From Elmis aenea (Eukaryota; Arthropoda; Insecta; Coleoptera; Elmidae), in the NCBI GenBank assembly GCA_947652605.1, contig OX393576.1, positions 47,220,966-47,284,965 of the forward strand: a stretch of 64,000 nucleotides of DNA. The letters run 5' to 3'. The notes under the pieces were generated by a model, which was not told where the DNA came from, did no database searches, and saw nothing but the letters and a program-made list of their open reading frames with translations. The position numbers and the translations under genes are program-made. This document shows, piece after piece, positions 32,979-45,500 of the stretch. How positions within the stretch are numbered: the first letter of the stretch is position 1; each line of letters opens with the position of its first letter.

Positions 32979-35925
32979 GTAATGTGCACCTCGGCCAAAA
33001 CGTACTTTTTGGCCTTGATACATAAATAACTATTTTGAAGCGTTATCTCTTAATATCTGAAAATCGTATGGAGTGATACGTTCTATCCCACTCCTTTCTT
33101 CCTAGTTCATGCTCTAGTCGCAGTATTGTGAAGTGTTGTACTAGCAGGGATTTGCCGTTTTTTTCCGCAAAGGGTCCCATACGCCTGCAGTTTATACCCA
33201 TCTATATTTGTGTTGTCTATGCTGCGTAAATACCCGGTGAAATCTGATTTTCAGAAATATCATTATTAATTTAATAATGCCCTGATGGCAGCACTTCGTA
33301 GGGGCGGTAAAATTATTAATTACAATTGGAAATAAAAATTAGAAGAGTTGTGCGATAATTTAAATTAAAAAAAGTATATGAAAATGTTTTGCTTGTTAGA
33401 AAATTTTGACTACACTGAAAGAGGCGGCAAGGAAAAAATTAAAATTGAGAGCGATGCATACCCTCGCGACAGCCCTGACTACATTATTTATTATCTTATT
33501 CACTATTTATGTACAATGGAATATTACTTTAGCTTCTTTAATAACAGTTTATTATTAAGGAATACTGAATAAAATTTAATTTACATAAAATTAATATCAA
33601 ACATTATCAACATAAATCTGAATCTTAGAAGAGAAAAAAAATTGAAATAAGAAAGATGTACCTAGTCAAAGCCAGAGAACTCTAGAGACTTGGATTATTA
33701 TACTATATAAAACATTTTGCTTTGATGGAAAGGGGGGCCCGTTGTCTGTTGCTTCTTCGAATTTTCTATGAACGGCACTTGTCTCAACCGTCCAGGATCT
33801 CCAAATTAAATGTCTTTCATATCGAGCTTATTTTCCAGGAGCATATTAATGGCACATAATTTTGAAACGTTGATATAAGGCGGTTCATGGTTGGTTGCGC
33901 ACAAGTACGAAAGACTTTTCACAGGGTATTTACGATTTAGTGCACCTATTATGGGGCAAATGTATTGTCTTCGGGGATGATTACGTTGAAAAATAAACAC
34001 ATGTTTTTGCCATATGTAGATATATGTAAAGTACACTAAGTAGAAATTCACTTGTGGTTTTCATTTGAACTTCCCTTGTATTTAAAATAAAATCTTGGAA
34101 AATATTTACTGCGTTTTCAATCTCAAAAAATCCAGTTTGACCCTTATATATTTTTGCAAAGTAATACATTGTCTGAATATAACAAATACCGTTCTGGAAG
34201 AAAAGCAACTTAATACTCCGGAAATAAATTAGTGTTTCACTTCTCATATAAGCTTAATTACAAAATCTCTTAACGACCGGTTCCTTGGGACCAATTACTG
34301 CCATTAAGAGGGATTATGCAAAATTTAGCGTTAAAATTATTTTACGAGATTTCAGAGTACAAACTGACCACATTTTACCAAAAGCAGATTAATTTAAGAG
34401 TTGTAACACATAAATTGTATGGTCAATTAAAACAGAAAAACGCAATAACGGGCGTTTAAACGATCGTACACGCAAATGTTCCCTAACATTAAAAGTGTTT
34501 AAAAAAAAAGACGCTGGTTTTTATGTGACCACTGTCATAAACAAGCTAAAGAGGGATAATAATAGTTACAATGTATGGACATTTAGGCCTAAAACTCTCT
34601 TAAATTTATAAACATTATTTTTAAAAAAAAGTAGAATAAAATAGTACATTGAATTATTGACGAAACAAATTATTTAATGACTCTACGTTGAGGATTAGCA
34701 GTTAAGCAAGCAAATAACACGGTTGGGAATACAACGCTGCAGTTTTTTAAAGCTCTTATATCCATTAAAAATTCGTGTTGAAAGAAGTAATAGCAGATTT
34801 TGAAAAGTAAGTACTGGATATTAAAAAGTTTTACACATAAAACGTAGAATTCCCAATGTTTTATAGCAAGCTAAATATCAGCAGGATATTTATATCTCAG
34901 TCTCATAACGCATAAACAGGATTTATGTACTGTTTTTGTCACGATATTGCTAATAAATGTATAAATTATTCATATCCACCTACTGTAATTAGGTTCACGC
35001 TTAATTAAAATATTTATGTTACTACTAAATTATATGGAATGTCTACTCAAGATTTAATTAAATTCAATTTGCTTGAGAAATATTAAATTTACTTTTGCCC
35101 CTTAGAAAGTTTACCCAGGATTTACATGACACAACAAATAAATAACTATGTTATACTAATTTCAAGCGAAAGTATATTTCTTATTAGTTAAGCTTTTATC
35201 ATTGACAAAACTAATACGCTTAGTATCCAATTTTGAATATTTCTCCAGTTATGAAACTAATTTTAAAATATTTCAATAAATAAAGCATATATTCAATATT
35301 CAATTAGTTAAGAACACATTCAAAACGCATTTTAATTAAATTTCCACTGTTTAGGGCAGAGATTCTCAACCTATGGAGCACGCTTCCTAATGCAGGGCGC
35401 AAAAGGAGGGTGCGAAGACAAAACTATTTTTATGCTCGTGTGACACGGTGCAAATTTCTATATAAAATTTAATACAAAATATTGTATTATTTTTCTTGTA
35501 CAGATTTCAGTACCGAATTCCATTCATCTGAACTGTGTGTAACACTGATACAATTTTATGTACAAGTACTGCCCATGCCCATGCGCCTAAACAGTATAAA
35601 CACAGATATGCACTCCCTCTTAAAACAAGGTATTTATCCCTTGTAATTGCTATTTTAAACAATAACAACATCCTGCTTCGGATTACCAAGAATGAACTCT
35701 TAACAGGAATTTCTACTGTTTATATTTCCTTTAGCTGCAGATGTTCAAAATCAGCTGTTAGTCACGATTATTCACGAACTAAATGCGCATCTATAGCACG
35801 CAGTTTCTGTATCAAAACTTGCTTGCAAATATAACACGCCCTATTGTATTTTCTGTAAAAGAAACTTCATGGGACACTTATGCATGAAATTATACAGAAT
35901 TTTATGCGAGAAACCTGTATGACTA
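32979..35925. other. AT-rich non-coding spacer
   Basis: Frames at 33806-34247 (minus) and 35535-35834 (plus) have no recognised domain. CAGAGATTCTCAACCTATGG at 35356 is a likely single hAT terminus without a partner. Nothing else is supported. Confidence 0.45.
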
Positions 35926-36841
35926 AGGTGACCATACGTCCCGCTTTTGGCGGGACAGTCCCGATTTTTAACAATTATTCCCGCGTCCCGCGGAGTTCTA
36001 AACAGGTCCCGCTTTTTTAATAATATGCTGGTGGACCAAAATTGAATTTTTTACGGGGTAACTCGGTTTCCGTAATAGGTAGTTGGGGAAAATTTGATAT
36101 CGCTCTCTTGGGCTATTTTTTTGAGAAAAGAACGCCCATGTTATCAGATTTCTTATATCGCTTTCCATTTTGGTACTACAAACGAAAAATGAAATTTCAT
36201 CATTTTTGAAAATTTACCTACTACAACTTCTTTATTTATTAAAATAGAATTAAATGTTACAAAGGTTTTCTATGCAGATTTTTATGCTTAATTTAAAAAC
36301 AAAATAATATTTTTTTTGCGACCTTGACTAACGAGATATGAAGTAAACTTATATTTTTTTAAATTGTAACCCTAGTTGACTTTATATAAAAGAGCGTTTC
36401 TTAGCTTTTCAAAAATATACAGCTTATGTATATCATTTGCTGCAAAAAATAACCGAGAAATGGCTAATTTTGTAAAAATTTCCTTATCTATGTTTGCCAT
36501 AATTTCGTAAAAAAGTTATGTTTGCAATTAATAAACAACTAAACGTAAATTCCAAGTCAATTCTGCAGCAGCCACTATGTTTTTACCACTTAATACAATG
36601 TAATTTGGTAACATATTAAACTTTTCAAAGTGTTGAAATTTAGCCATGTTCACAATACCACAAAACCAACATCAATCAAACTAATTATTAAACATTCTTA
36701 TTAGTTATTCTGCAAAAGCAAAGTATCTAAATGTCAAAATGAGCAAAAAAGAGAGTGCATTTAAAAAAAAAAAGTAAAACTTTCATTCATAGGAGGAAGT
36801 CAATTTTGTTCCGCCTAACCAAAACTAAAATCTGGTCACCT
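35926..36841. mobile_element. TA-flanked DNA element with GGTGACCA ends
   Basis: TA at 35924-35925 and 36842-36843 border inverted ends AGGTGACCATACG and CTGGTCACCT. The left sub-terminus carries palindromic CCCGC/GCGGGA words (TCCCGCTTTTGGCGGGA). Ends of this kind with a 2-bp TA duplication are seen in ISL2EU-type elements, but without a transposase the superfamily is open. The interior is AT-rich and non-coding. Confidence 0.65.
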
Positions 36842-37257
36842 TATGTATGACACAATATAAGATTATCTTTATAATATTTGGTACAAATTTCTACACGGGC
36901 TTTAAAAACAACAAAAAAGCGATAAAATAAAATACATACTAAAAACGATAGCATTCACACTTACGATAGGTTCTTAGTAAAATTAATAGCTCAGAATTCA
37001 TTTTTTTTTACTTCACATTACGAAAAAAGGTCTTACAAAAATAGACAATTAAAAATTAATACATTTGGTCAAAGGACGGTTGAAAAATAAAAACAAATAG
37101 GGGGGCAGAGCCCAAAGAATTGGAAGGAGGATGCAATAAAATTTCATGCAGAAAAAGAAGACACAAATACGAAAAAAAAACTAGATTGGAAAAGTAAATA
37201 AATAATAAATTGAATAATACTACTCACAACATACAAGTACAAGTACAAGGTAGTTCA
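36842..37257. other. AT-rich non-coding spacer
   Basis: No supported feature. Confidence 0.45.
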
Positions 37258-37745
37258 AATTACCGCTGTCTACCTTCATAGCCTACTTGAAAATATTACT
37301 TTGCCCTAATAATTAACAACAAAATCGCGATATCTGGGAAAATGTCAATTTTAGGTGAAAAACAGCCTTTATGTTTTCGAAAGAGAATTAAATTTTCTAT
37401 AAGACGGTGTAAAAACATTTAGGGTGTTGCATTTTAAAAAAAATGAGAGATCGATGTTTAAAGTTTCACAAGTTTGACCAAGCGTAAAAAACGCTCTGTA
37501 TAATATTTTAAAAAAGTAGGTGGTGCAAAGTGTTACATAATCTATTGTCAATCTTATCTCCAAGCGAATTTCTTCAGACTTCTCAAAGTTTTTAAATGTT
37601 GAAAATTTTTGAAAGTACTGTATTTTCATGAAAATGCCATTTTCACGAAAACGGTTGACTTAAGACCCATATAACCTTATACATTTTTTAAAGTAAATTT
37701 AGAGGGAAATCCAAAAATGTAAAAATATACAAGGTGTTCCATAAG
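37258..37745. repeat. 480-bp dispersed repeat, copy A
   Basis: It aligns in direct orientation with 39293-39750. Shared blocks include CACCTTCATAGCCTACTT, GCCCTAATAATTAAC, GTTTAAAGTTTYACAAG, TATTGTCAATCT and TTTCACGAAAAYGGTTGACTT. No inverted ends are visible on this copy. It is followed by the GTGTTCCAT…GACTCACCCTGTATATA piece (37735-37920) that also occurs at 21.3 kb. Confidence 0.68.
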
Positions 37746-37920
37746 AAAAAGTATAACTTTCATATGCCACTCTTTTTTGGAGCACCCTGTATGTTTGAAA
37801 ATATTTTTAAAATGTAGCCCATATTGACTTACATAACCTAACAGCGACAAAAAATTGAAAATATATACCGTTTGGCCATAAAACTCCGTGGCGTCCGTCG
37901 TGACTCACCCTGTATATATA
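37735..37920. repeat. Dispersed repeat piece, related to 21326-21530
   Basis: It starts AAGGTGTTCCATAAG and ends GACTCACCCTGTATATA, with CACCCTGTATGTTTGAAAAT inside. The order of blocks matches the 21.3-kb piece. Confidence 0.48.
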
Positions 37921-39077
37921 GTTTTTTAAATTTATAACAATAAATGTAATTTACTCAGGCCTCATTTATGTAACTTTATTTTTACAAGAACCGGCTTAAG
38001 TGTAATTGCCTCTTTTAATAGCATAAAGTACAGCGACTTTAAACTCGTGTTGCTAAAATCCATGACGCATTACGTGAATTATGCCATGAAGCGAAGCCGC
38101 AACAGTTCGTTAAAAGGGATCTATATATTTAGGTCATCAGGACCAACGTAGAAATATCCACAACGAAAATAGGGATTTACATTAATTTAAGTAAAGCCAA
38201 TATCAAAAGTTTACTTTCACATGACATGCAACATCATTTCCGCGACGAAGACATTACAGATAACAAAACTATTTAGAATCAGCTGCCACAAAGCTCAAGA
38301 AATCTATAATGATATCGCTTAAGGACAGTTTTACTGATAGAGTAATGATAAATCAAAGACCTGTAATGAATGAACAGAATGAAATTCGTTTCAGTACAGA
38401 ATTAATAGTATAAAAGTTGTATAATGAAGTTATTGTGTACTCGCAAAAGTCACATGTTTAGTCCTGTAGTTCAAAGGTTACATTATTAGTAATGAAGTTA
38501 TGACTTGCGTGTTTCTGTATAACAATGTTGTGTTTCAAAAGTTTTGGGATCTAGATTGATCACAGATATCTAAAGTAAATGTAGGGCTTAGAAGCGGTAT
38601 GGTAACCAACTAGTTACTATTCAAATCCAAATTTAATTACTTGAGCCCGGAAACTAAAGTTTTGAGATAATGGAAGCAGCACATCTGATATGAAAGTCGA
38701 AAAATGTTTTTTATTTAGATTTTTTTGTTCTAATTTTTAAACCATATTAGAAAATTCATTATCGTTAATTTAAAATTGTTGCAAAATTATTATGATTAGA
38801 CTTAAACGATTATTAACGTGATTTGTTTAATAATATAAATAAATTTACGACATTTTCATAACTATTTTTCCAAAGAATGTCTTGTAGAAATGATATACCA
38901 GTTTCAAGACTCTTGTCTTTTCATCAATTGCAGTCTTATATGTAAAACTTATGTGAAAAATTACTTATGTCGTATCCGAACGACCTCTTGTTGAAATAAA
39001 TTAAAAAGTTCAATAAATCTATTGTAGTATTTTAATTAATCAGTTGCAGTTGAGTTTGTTTATACATTGCTGCGCAA
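37921..39077. other. AT-rich non-coding spacer
   Basis: No supported feature. Confidence 0.45.
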
Positions 39078-39895
39078 AAATATGAAAACATACAAATATC
39101 TAAAACACTATTAAAGATATTACAATGAAATTTGGTATCTGACCGTTATCGTATTTTCCAGATTCGATAAAAATATTAAAGTTGCAATATAACTTCCGCT
39201 TCAACCGGAAACGTACCTAAACTTTTAAATAAAAATTTGAACGAAACAGCACGCAAGAATGGTAAAATTACATCTTCATTAAAAATAGACAATCTCCACC
39301 TTCATAGCCTACTTAAAAATATTACGTTGCCCTAATAATTAACGATAAAATCGCGGTATCTCAGGGAATATAAATTTTGGTGTAAAACAGGATTAATGTT
39401 TTAAAAAGACAATAAAGTTTTTACAAGACTGAAAAAATAAAGGATGTTGTGTTTAGTAAAATGAACCATCGGTGTTTAAAGTTTTACAAGGTTGATTAAG
39501 CGTAAAAAAACGCCCTGTATAATATTTTTAAAATATAGCTAGGCAAAGTGCTAGTTAATTTATTGTCAATCTAAATTTTAAACGAATTTCTACTACCTTT
39601 AAACGTTTTTAAAAGTGCTGAATCGCCCAAAATTTTCATAAAATTTGTAATTTCACGAAAATGGTTGACTTTTACATCTTTTGAAGTAAATTTAAAGAGA
39701 AATATAAATATCACAAAATACGGAGTGTTCTATTTGAAATTTTAAGTTTGGGTCAGTTTCCGGTTGAACCGGAAGTCGTGTTGCAACTTCCATATTTTTA
39801 TGGAACTCAGAACATCGTACATTAAGGGTCACATACCAATTTCATTGTAATATCTTTAATTGTGTTTTAGATATTTACTATAATATATTTAAAAA
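39078..39895. mobile_element. Foldback enclosing copy B of the 480-bp repeat
   Basis: The outer arms (39085-39225 and 39755-39885) are inverted copies. They contain ATATCTAAAACAC, TTAAAGATATTACAATGAAA and ACTTCCGSTTCAACCGGAAA. Between the arms (39293-39750) lies a diverged copy of the repeat at 37258-37745. Precise ends and target duplication are unclear. Confidence 0.65.
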
Positions 39896-40028
39896 ATAAG
39901 ACTGAAACTGATGGGGAGATAGGAGTCTCGACAATGGGTTTGCACTTACACCAGAAATACTTTTTAAAAAAATATTTTTAATAACGCTTAGGTACCAATA
40001 AACGAATCACTTAAGTAATAAAATAATG

Positions 40029-41641
40029 CAGAGGTTCCCAATCTTTTTAAGATATTGTACCGGTTTGTAGTAGACAATATGGTGGCGTACCAGTAAGTAA
40101 ATATTTTTGGAAAAACGGGCCCAAAAAAATTCCTGAATTCTCAAGTGATGACTTTTTTTGTCGCTTGTCTCTCTCAAATATTTTGTCGAGCAAAAAAAAG
40201 ACTAATCCTACAATAAAACTTTCCTAAATTCCCAACTGATGACCTTTTTTTTTAGGTAAATATTTTGGAAACAGAATGTAATGCTATATGTACAATTGTA
40301 ATAAAAACAATTTAATTCGTAAATACTTTTATTACACTGAATATAAATGCATATGTATCATATACAGGGTGTTTCTTAAATATTGCGAAAAAATTCAGAT
40401 GGTGACTCCTTATCGAAAATTAAGGGGGGTCTTTCATATAATTTTTTTTCCTTAGATGTCTCCTTTTTGAGTTAAATAAAGAAGGGTGCTTTATTTTATA
40501 TCTCAAATTTGGATAAATGTAGAAGTTTGATATTTGGTGCATGTTTTATCCTTAGTAAAAGGTTTCCCATAGTAATATTTTTGATCATCTGCCATCTTTA
40601 CAGGGGGCTCAAAAGTGCGACCCCTGTTGGTTTTCTTATCAGAACTTTTTGGTAGGTAGTTAAAATTTTGCAATATATATTTTTTTTAATTGACTTATTT
40701 AGAAACTTTTTTTGTTCTTTAGTTGTTCTCGTAAGACCTACCGTTTTTGAGTAACAAAATAAAACAAACTATGGCAATGGCAACCACCAAAATGAGTCGT
40801 TTTATCTTGAAATATTTGATGGATCCTGTTGACTTGTTTTATTTTTTACTTAAAAACAGTAGATTTTACGAGAACAACTAATGAACAGAAACAGTTTGTA
40901 GATAAATCAATCTTCCAAAAAAAAAGTTTAAAATTGCAAAAGTTCAACCCCCAAAAAATTCTGAAAAAAACAACAACAGGGGTCGCACTTTTCAGCCCCC
41001 TGTGAAGGTGGGAGATGATTGAAAATATTACTATGGGAAAGCTTTTAATTAGTAGGTATATAACATCTACCAAATATCATTCTTCTACATTTATCCAACT
41101 TTGAGAAATAAAATAAAAACCTAATTTTACGCTCCTCTTTAGGGGGGTGTAACTTCGAAAAGAGACATCTAATAAAAAAAAATTATATGAAAGACTCCCC
41201 TTAATTTTCGATAAGGAATCACCGCCTGATTTTTTTTGCAGTATTTAAGAAACACCCTGCATAGATATAATAATAATTCTAATTATTGTGAGGGTTGCAC
41301 CTGTTTACTTTTTATCAGTGTAGAAATATCTAGTTCAATTTTGATCAGTTTAAGGCGAACATCACACTCAAAATTAGGCAATGATTGGTTATTTTATTTT
41401 CGGTCTGAAATTAGCGGACATCAATCATTTTCGATCACCCGATATAAACCGATAATTATTTTAAATGTACATATGTGTCTACAAATCTGTCACTATCTTC
41501 TTCTTCTACACGCATGTGATATTATCACATAACATAGATGCTATATAAAAAAAAAAATATATTTCATTTGCTTATCGCGTACCGGTAGCTTGAAATTCGC
41601 GTACCGGGACCGGTACGCGTACCACAGATTGGGAACGCCTG
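40029..41641. mobile_element. hAT element split by a foldback
   Basis: An exact 8-bp duplication, AAATAATG (40021-40028 and 41642-41649), flanks ends CAGAGGTTCCCAATCT and AGATTGGGAACGCCTG. The sub-terminal sequence repeats GTACCGG words on both sides. Removing the foldback at 40365-41259 leaves about 720 bp. No transposase is recognised. Confidence 0.9.
40365..41259. mobile_element. Foldback of the CAGGGTGTTTCTTA family, complete
   Basis: The ends CAGGGTGTTTCTTAAATATT and its inverse lie at the two edges. TA precedes the left end; on the right the flank is CA. The two arms of about 430 bp are inverted copies around a centre near 40805, with the CCTTATCGAAAATTAAGG block and the CAGGGGGCT…AAGTGCGACCCCTG block on both sides. 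It has no coding capacity; frames such as 40846-41073 (minus) are chance. Confidence 0.88.
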
Positions 41642-41649
41642 AAATAATG

Positions 41650-43009
41650 TATCAATAATAACATCTTTAATCCTTCTACGGTCTTATGCCATTTAGATTT
41701 CATAAAATAGCAAATGCGTTGAATTAAATTAATTCCTAATGTGATTTACGTTTTTTTTTAAATAGATCTTATAATTAATTTTTCTTTTTATATAAAAGCA
41801 TTTTTGTCATAGGAGTAAACAAAAACACAAATTTTTCTTTAAATATTCGCGCCTTGATGTCGAACTATATAATTTGTGCTGATTAATTAATGTACTAGGC
41901 CATTTGATATTTGGCTCATTTGATAAATCTACAAATACACAGTGTAATATGTATATCGCATATTAAACATTAGTTCTGTTCTAATCAAGCTCATTGCGGC
42001 CGTTAAATTAATAACCAACAAGCCCACATGCGTTACAGTAATACATCATGTAAAATATTGTAGTAATCTGCTTACCAACTCATGTGTATGAATTAACGTT
42101 GACTTTAACACTTTTTATTGTTCGCAGTTCAATGAGTGCCGTAAAACTACATGGCTTGTATATAAACTGAAAGCTGCAATCTGATAGGTTAAGTAGGCCA
42201 ATTTGTATTCCGGGGCGGTTTATATCTAAGCGTAATTACAGGTCAGTTTAAGTTATTCCAAAGAGTGAGACCTACTTCCTCAGTTTAATCATGTCAAATC
42301 TTAACTACTACAGTTCAGCAACACATTGTACGTGTGGTCAATAGCTTGATATGAATTGTTGAATCGTTTAAAACCAATCAAAAAATGTAAAATTAAAAAA
42401 CACAATTGTTACTTGTATTTATTTACTTTTTAGTTCACGTTTTTGCAACCAAATCATATTTTGTTTGTTGCAGGTTTCAAGAGGCCAGCATTTACAAACG
42501 TGTTGTATAGGTGGTGTCTGTTAAAGAGTAGTGAAGTAGGTAATAATGAACATTTAAAATGGTGTTTGTATGCGAAGTGCGTAAATAAAAAAGTAATTAA
42601 GTTTTTTGTAGAAAAGGCTATATTATTTTTTTTTTTTGTAGAAAAGGATATATTAACAGACGCTTAACAGTCGTCTACAAAGACATGCCATTGGCTGCTG
42701 GTAGAAACAATTAGCACAATCAGCATAAAGATCGGGTTATCTCATCTGATTTCCTGCATTTAGGAAGCCTGTCGATAGTTATGTTGCTTGCAATATTGCA
42801 ACAATGAAATATTCAAAAACATTAAATTTGCTGATATACATGGTGGGCATCAAAAAATCTGCTCTGTATCTAATTGATCTCTTAACTTCTAACCAAGAAG
42901 TTAAATAACCGATGAATTAATTATCTTCTCTCAATTATCTCATTTTCTGGTACCAAGCATTTTCAACTGTCATTAAAAAAATTAAGAAATCGTGTTTCTT
43001 TTTATGTAT
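41650..43009. other. AT-rich non-coding spacer
   Basis: No gene is supported. A frame at 42443-42667 contains two direct copies of TTTTTGTAGAAAAGG with no known domain. Confidence 0.45.
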
Positions 43010-43727
43010 GTGGCCTTTTTTGTATGCTTTCCCCATTTTTTTTCTTTCTCTTGTTAACTAACTAACTCTCCACTCGATTCCTTTGTCCGTGGCAGCTTCT
43101 TTCACCTCCTTATTCCAAGTTTTCCTTGGTCTTCCTTTTTGATTTTTTCCTACCATACGCGCTTCGTGTGCTTTCCTGGGCATCCTATATTCGCCCATTC
43201 TGTGTAGATAACCTAGCCATCTTAGTTATACTTCTTGGACGGTTTGTTCTATTAGTGTTCTCTATAGGTTTCGTTTCTTATTTTGTCACTACGCGTTTTA
43301 CCTTGAATTTTTCTTAGAAACCTCATTTTCATACTTCTGATACGACTTGGTTGGTTTTTGATCATTTTCCATGATTCGCAACCATATATTAGGGTAGCGT
43401 TTAACACTTTGCGGTATATCTCTACATTCGTTTCTTTCGGTATCTTTCTTTTTTTAAGGAACTGTTTTAGTATCGGCATAAATAGCCTAGCTACTGAGCC
43501 TATTCTCTAGTTTATTTCCCCATCTTTTTTTCGTTACTGTGTAGGTGCACCCCTAGGTATTTATAGCTTTCTACTTGTTGTAGTTGTATCCCATCCAAAC
43601 TTAGATTATGTTTAATCTTTCCCGCACTTTTGTCTTTCCATATTTTCATAGTATATTTACGTAGTTCCCTGGATATGATTTCCATATTGTGCATTAGATT
43701 TTTTTCGGATTTCCCTAATATCGCCAT
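43010..43727 (-). pseudogene. RTE-like LINE (B), 3' part
   Basis: On the minus strand it reads from about 43727 through MEIISRELRKYTMKIWKDKS and KYLGVHLHSNEKKMGK (post-palm strand). After a stop it continues through PILKQFLKKRKIPKETNVEI, YRKVLNATLIYGCESWKM and MKMRFLRKIQGK, the YGxESW thumb motif of non-LTR reverse transcriptases. Further frame-shifted sequence (RWLGYLHRMGEY… GRPRKTWNKEVKEAA) reaches the C-terminus near 43010. The first 260 bp of this piece (43468-43727) are repeated at 45191-45451, on the other side of LINE A. It is the 3' part of the element split by LINE A and is inactive. Confidence 0.82.
43468..43727. repeat. 260-bp direct repeat flanking LINE A, copy 1
   Basis: It matches 45191-45451 in direct orientation, with about a dozen differences by eye. 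Both begin TTAGTATCGSCATAAATAGC and end RTATCGCCAT. Confidence 0.88.
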
Positions 43728-45190
43728 TATTATTATAGTAGGCTGTGCATTCCATGAATGGAATTATAACCGCTCTTTAGAGCCCTACTGACTATTATGG
43801 TCCGGTTAGTCACTCCGCTATTTCTGTTCTTACTTCCTATGGGTCGTTGTTTGTCTTTGCACCTTGCACGATTTTCCATATTTTCCTATCAAGCATATTC
43901 TTTCTCCATCCCGTTATACCTATTTTTCCTATATCGGCGATCAATTGGTCTTCCCAGCGTATTTTTGGTTTTCCTCTGGATCTCGTCCCTTGTGGTTTCC
44001 ATTTTGTGATCCTTTTAAGTATCGAATGTTCCTCTCTTCTACTTATAGTACCATAGCCATACCATCGAATTCTTGCAGCTTTTATTACTTTGACTATATC
44101 TTCCCCTTTTAGTATTATTTTAATTTCGTTATTCGTTAACCTTATGTATTTCTCTTCTATTTTTCTCGCTCCATAAATTTTCCTCACTATTTTTCTCTCA
44201 AAGATTTTAAAATTTTGTTCTTCTTTTCTTGTAATGTACATCGTCTCTGCTCCGTATATCACCACAGGTCGTATTGCTGTTTTATGGATTCGCATTTTTG
44301 TATTATTGCTAATTTTCTTATCTTTCATGTATGTTTTATATTTGTAATATGCTTTGTATCCCGCTTGTATTTGTTGTTTCATTTTTTCCCTCTTGTGGTT
44401 CTGGCAATTAATTACTGTTCCCAGATATTTAAAATTTTCTACTTCTTCGAAGGTATGATTTCCTATTACTTCTGTTTTCCCCTTCGGTATGTTTCTTTTT
44501 TATTTCCATATATTTTGTTTTTTCTTAGTTTATTTCAAGTCCTCTTTTCTTTGCCTCCGTCTCGATTTTCGATAGTGCTTTTTTTAAAGTTTTCCTGTTT
44601 CTTGCATATGCCACTATTTGTGCTGATTTTTCAATAATTGTCCCTTTTATTCCACATTTTCTGATTATGCCTTCTAGCGCTATGTTAAATATTGTAGCTG
44701 ACAGCCCATCGCCTTGTTTGACCCCTTTGTTAAATTCAAATTCTTTGGAGATTCCTTCGTGTGATAGTATTGCTGCTCTTGATCCCTCCATAGTCATTTT
44801 TATTAATCTCACTAGCTTGTTTGGGACTCCTATTTCTTCTGCATCTGTGTATATTACATTTCGCTTTAGGCTATCAAAAGCTTGTTAAAAATCAATAAAA
44901 ACTATTTGTATTTCTATATTATTCTCGTAGCATTTTTCTATAATCTGGTTTAGCGTAAATATTGCATCAACGGTGGATCTTTCTTGTCTAAAGCCATGTT
45001 GGTATTCGCCTATTCGCCTATTCCTGTATTTGTGTATTCTTTTATTCTTTCTAGTATTATTAGTGTCAGTATTTTATAGGCTGTGTTTAGTAGCGATATT
45101 CCTCTGTAGTTTTCACATTCTTTGGGTCACCTTTCTTGTATATTCGGACGATTATTCCACTTTTCCAGTCGTTAGGCATTCTCTCCTTTT
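43728..45190 (-). pseudogene. RTE-like LINE (A), 5' truncated, inserted in LINE B
   Basis: On the minus strand from 45190 the reading is ERMPNDWKSGIIVRIYKKGD, with CENYRGISLL, then YQHGFRQERSTVDAIF and IEIQIVFIDF followed by a stop, then QAFDSLKR (RT motif A). The open part 44812-44525 has FNKGVKQGDGLSATIFNIAL, then AQIVAYARNRKTL. In this family YADD and about five further residues should lie between YA and RNRK, so the catalytic aspartates have been deleted. The open frame 44382-43837 is the thumb and C-terminus (IRPVVIYGAETMYITRKEEQ … GKPKIRWEDQLI). The element ends in a TAA-repeat tail (about 43728-43737). It is dead by deletion, stop codons and 5' truncation. Confidence 0.88.
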
Positions 45191-45500
45191 TTAGTATCGC
45201 CATAAATAGCCTAGCTACTAAGCCTATTCTCTAGTTTATTTTCCCATCTTTTTTTTGTTACCGTGTAGGTGCACCCCTAGGTATTTATAGCTTTTTACTT
45301 GTTGTAGTTGTATCCCATCTAAGATTAGATTATGTTTAATCTTTCCCGCACTTTTGTCTTTCCATATTTTCATAGTATATTTACGAAGTTCCCTGGATAT
45401 GATTTCCATATTGTGCATTGGATTTTTTTCGGATTCCCCTAGTATCGCCATATCGTCTGCGAAAATCAATTCATTAAATACTATTCTATTTTTTAGCATC
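45191..45500 (-). pseudogene. RTE-like LINE (B), 5' part, with copy 2 of the direct repeat
   Basis: The minus frame from 45499 reads MLKNRIVFNELIFADDMAIL, which contains the catalytic FADD motif. It continues through the same MEIISRELRKYTMKIWKDKS and YKYLGVHLHGNKKKMGK as the 3' part. Together with 43010-43727 it makes one LINE interrupted by LINE A. The FADD motif is intact here, but upstream RT motifs are not present beyond 45500. Confidence 0.8.

Noticed and set aside
43797..44637. Plus-strand frames, hydrophobic (for example 44215-44637)
   Set aside because: They are antisense shadows of the minus-strand LINE A reverse transcriptase.
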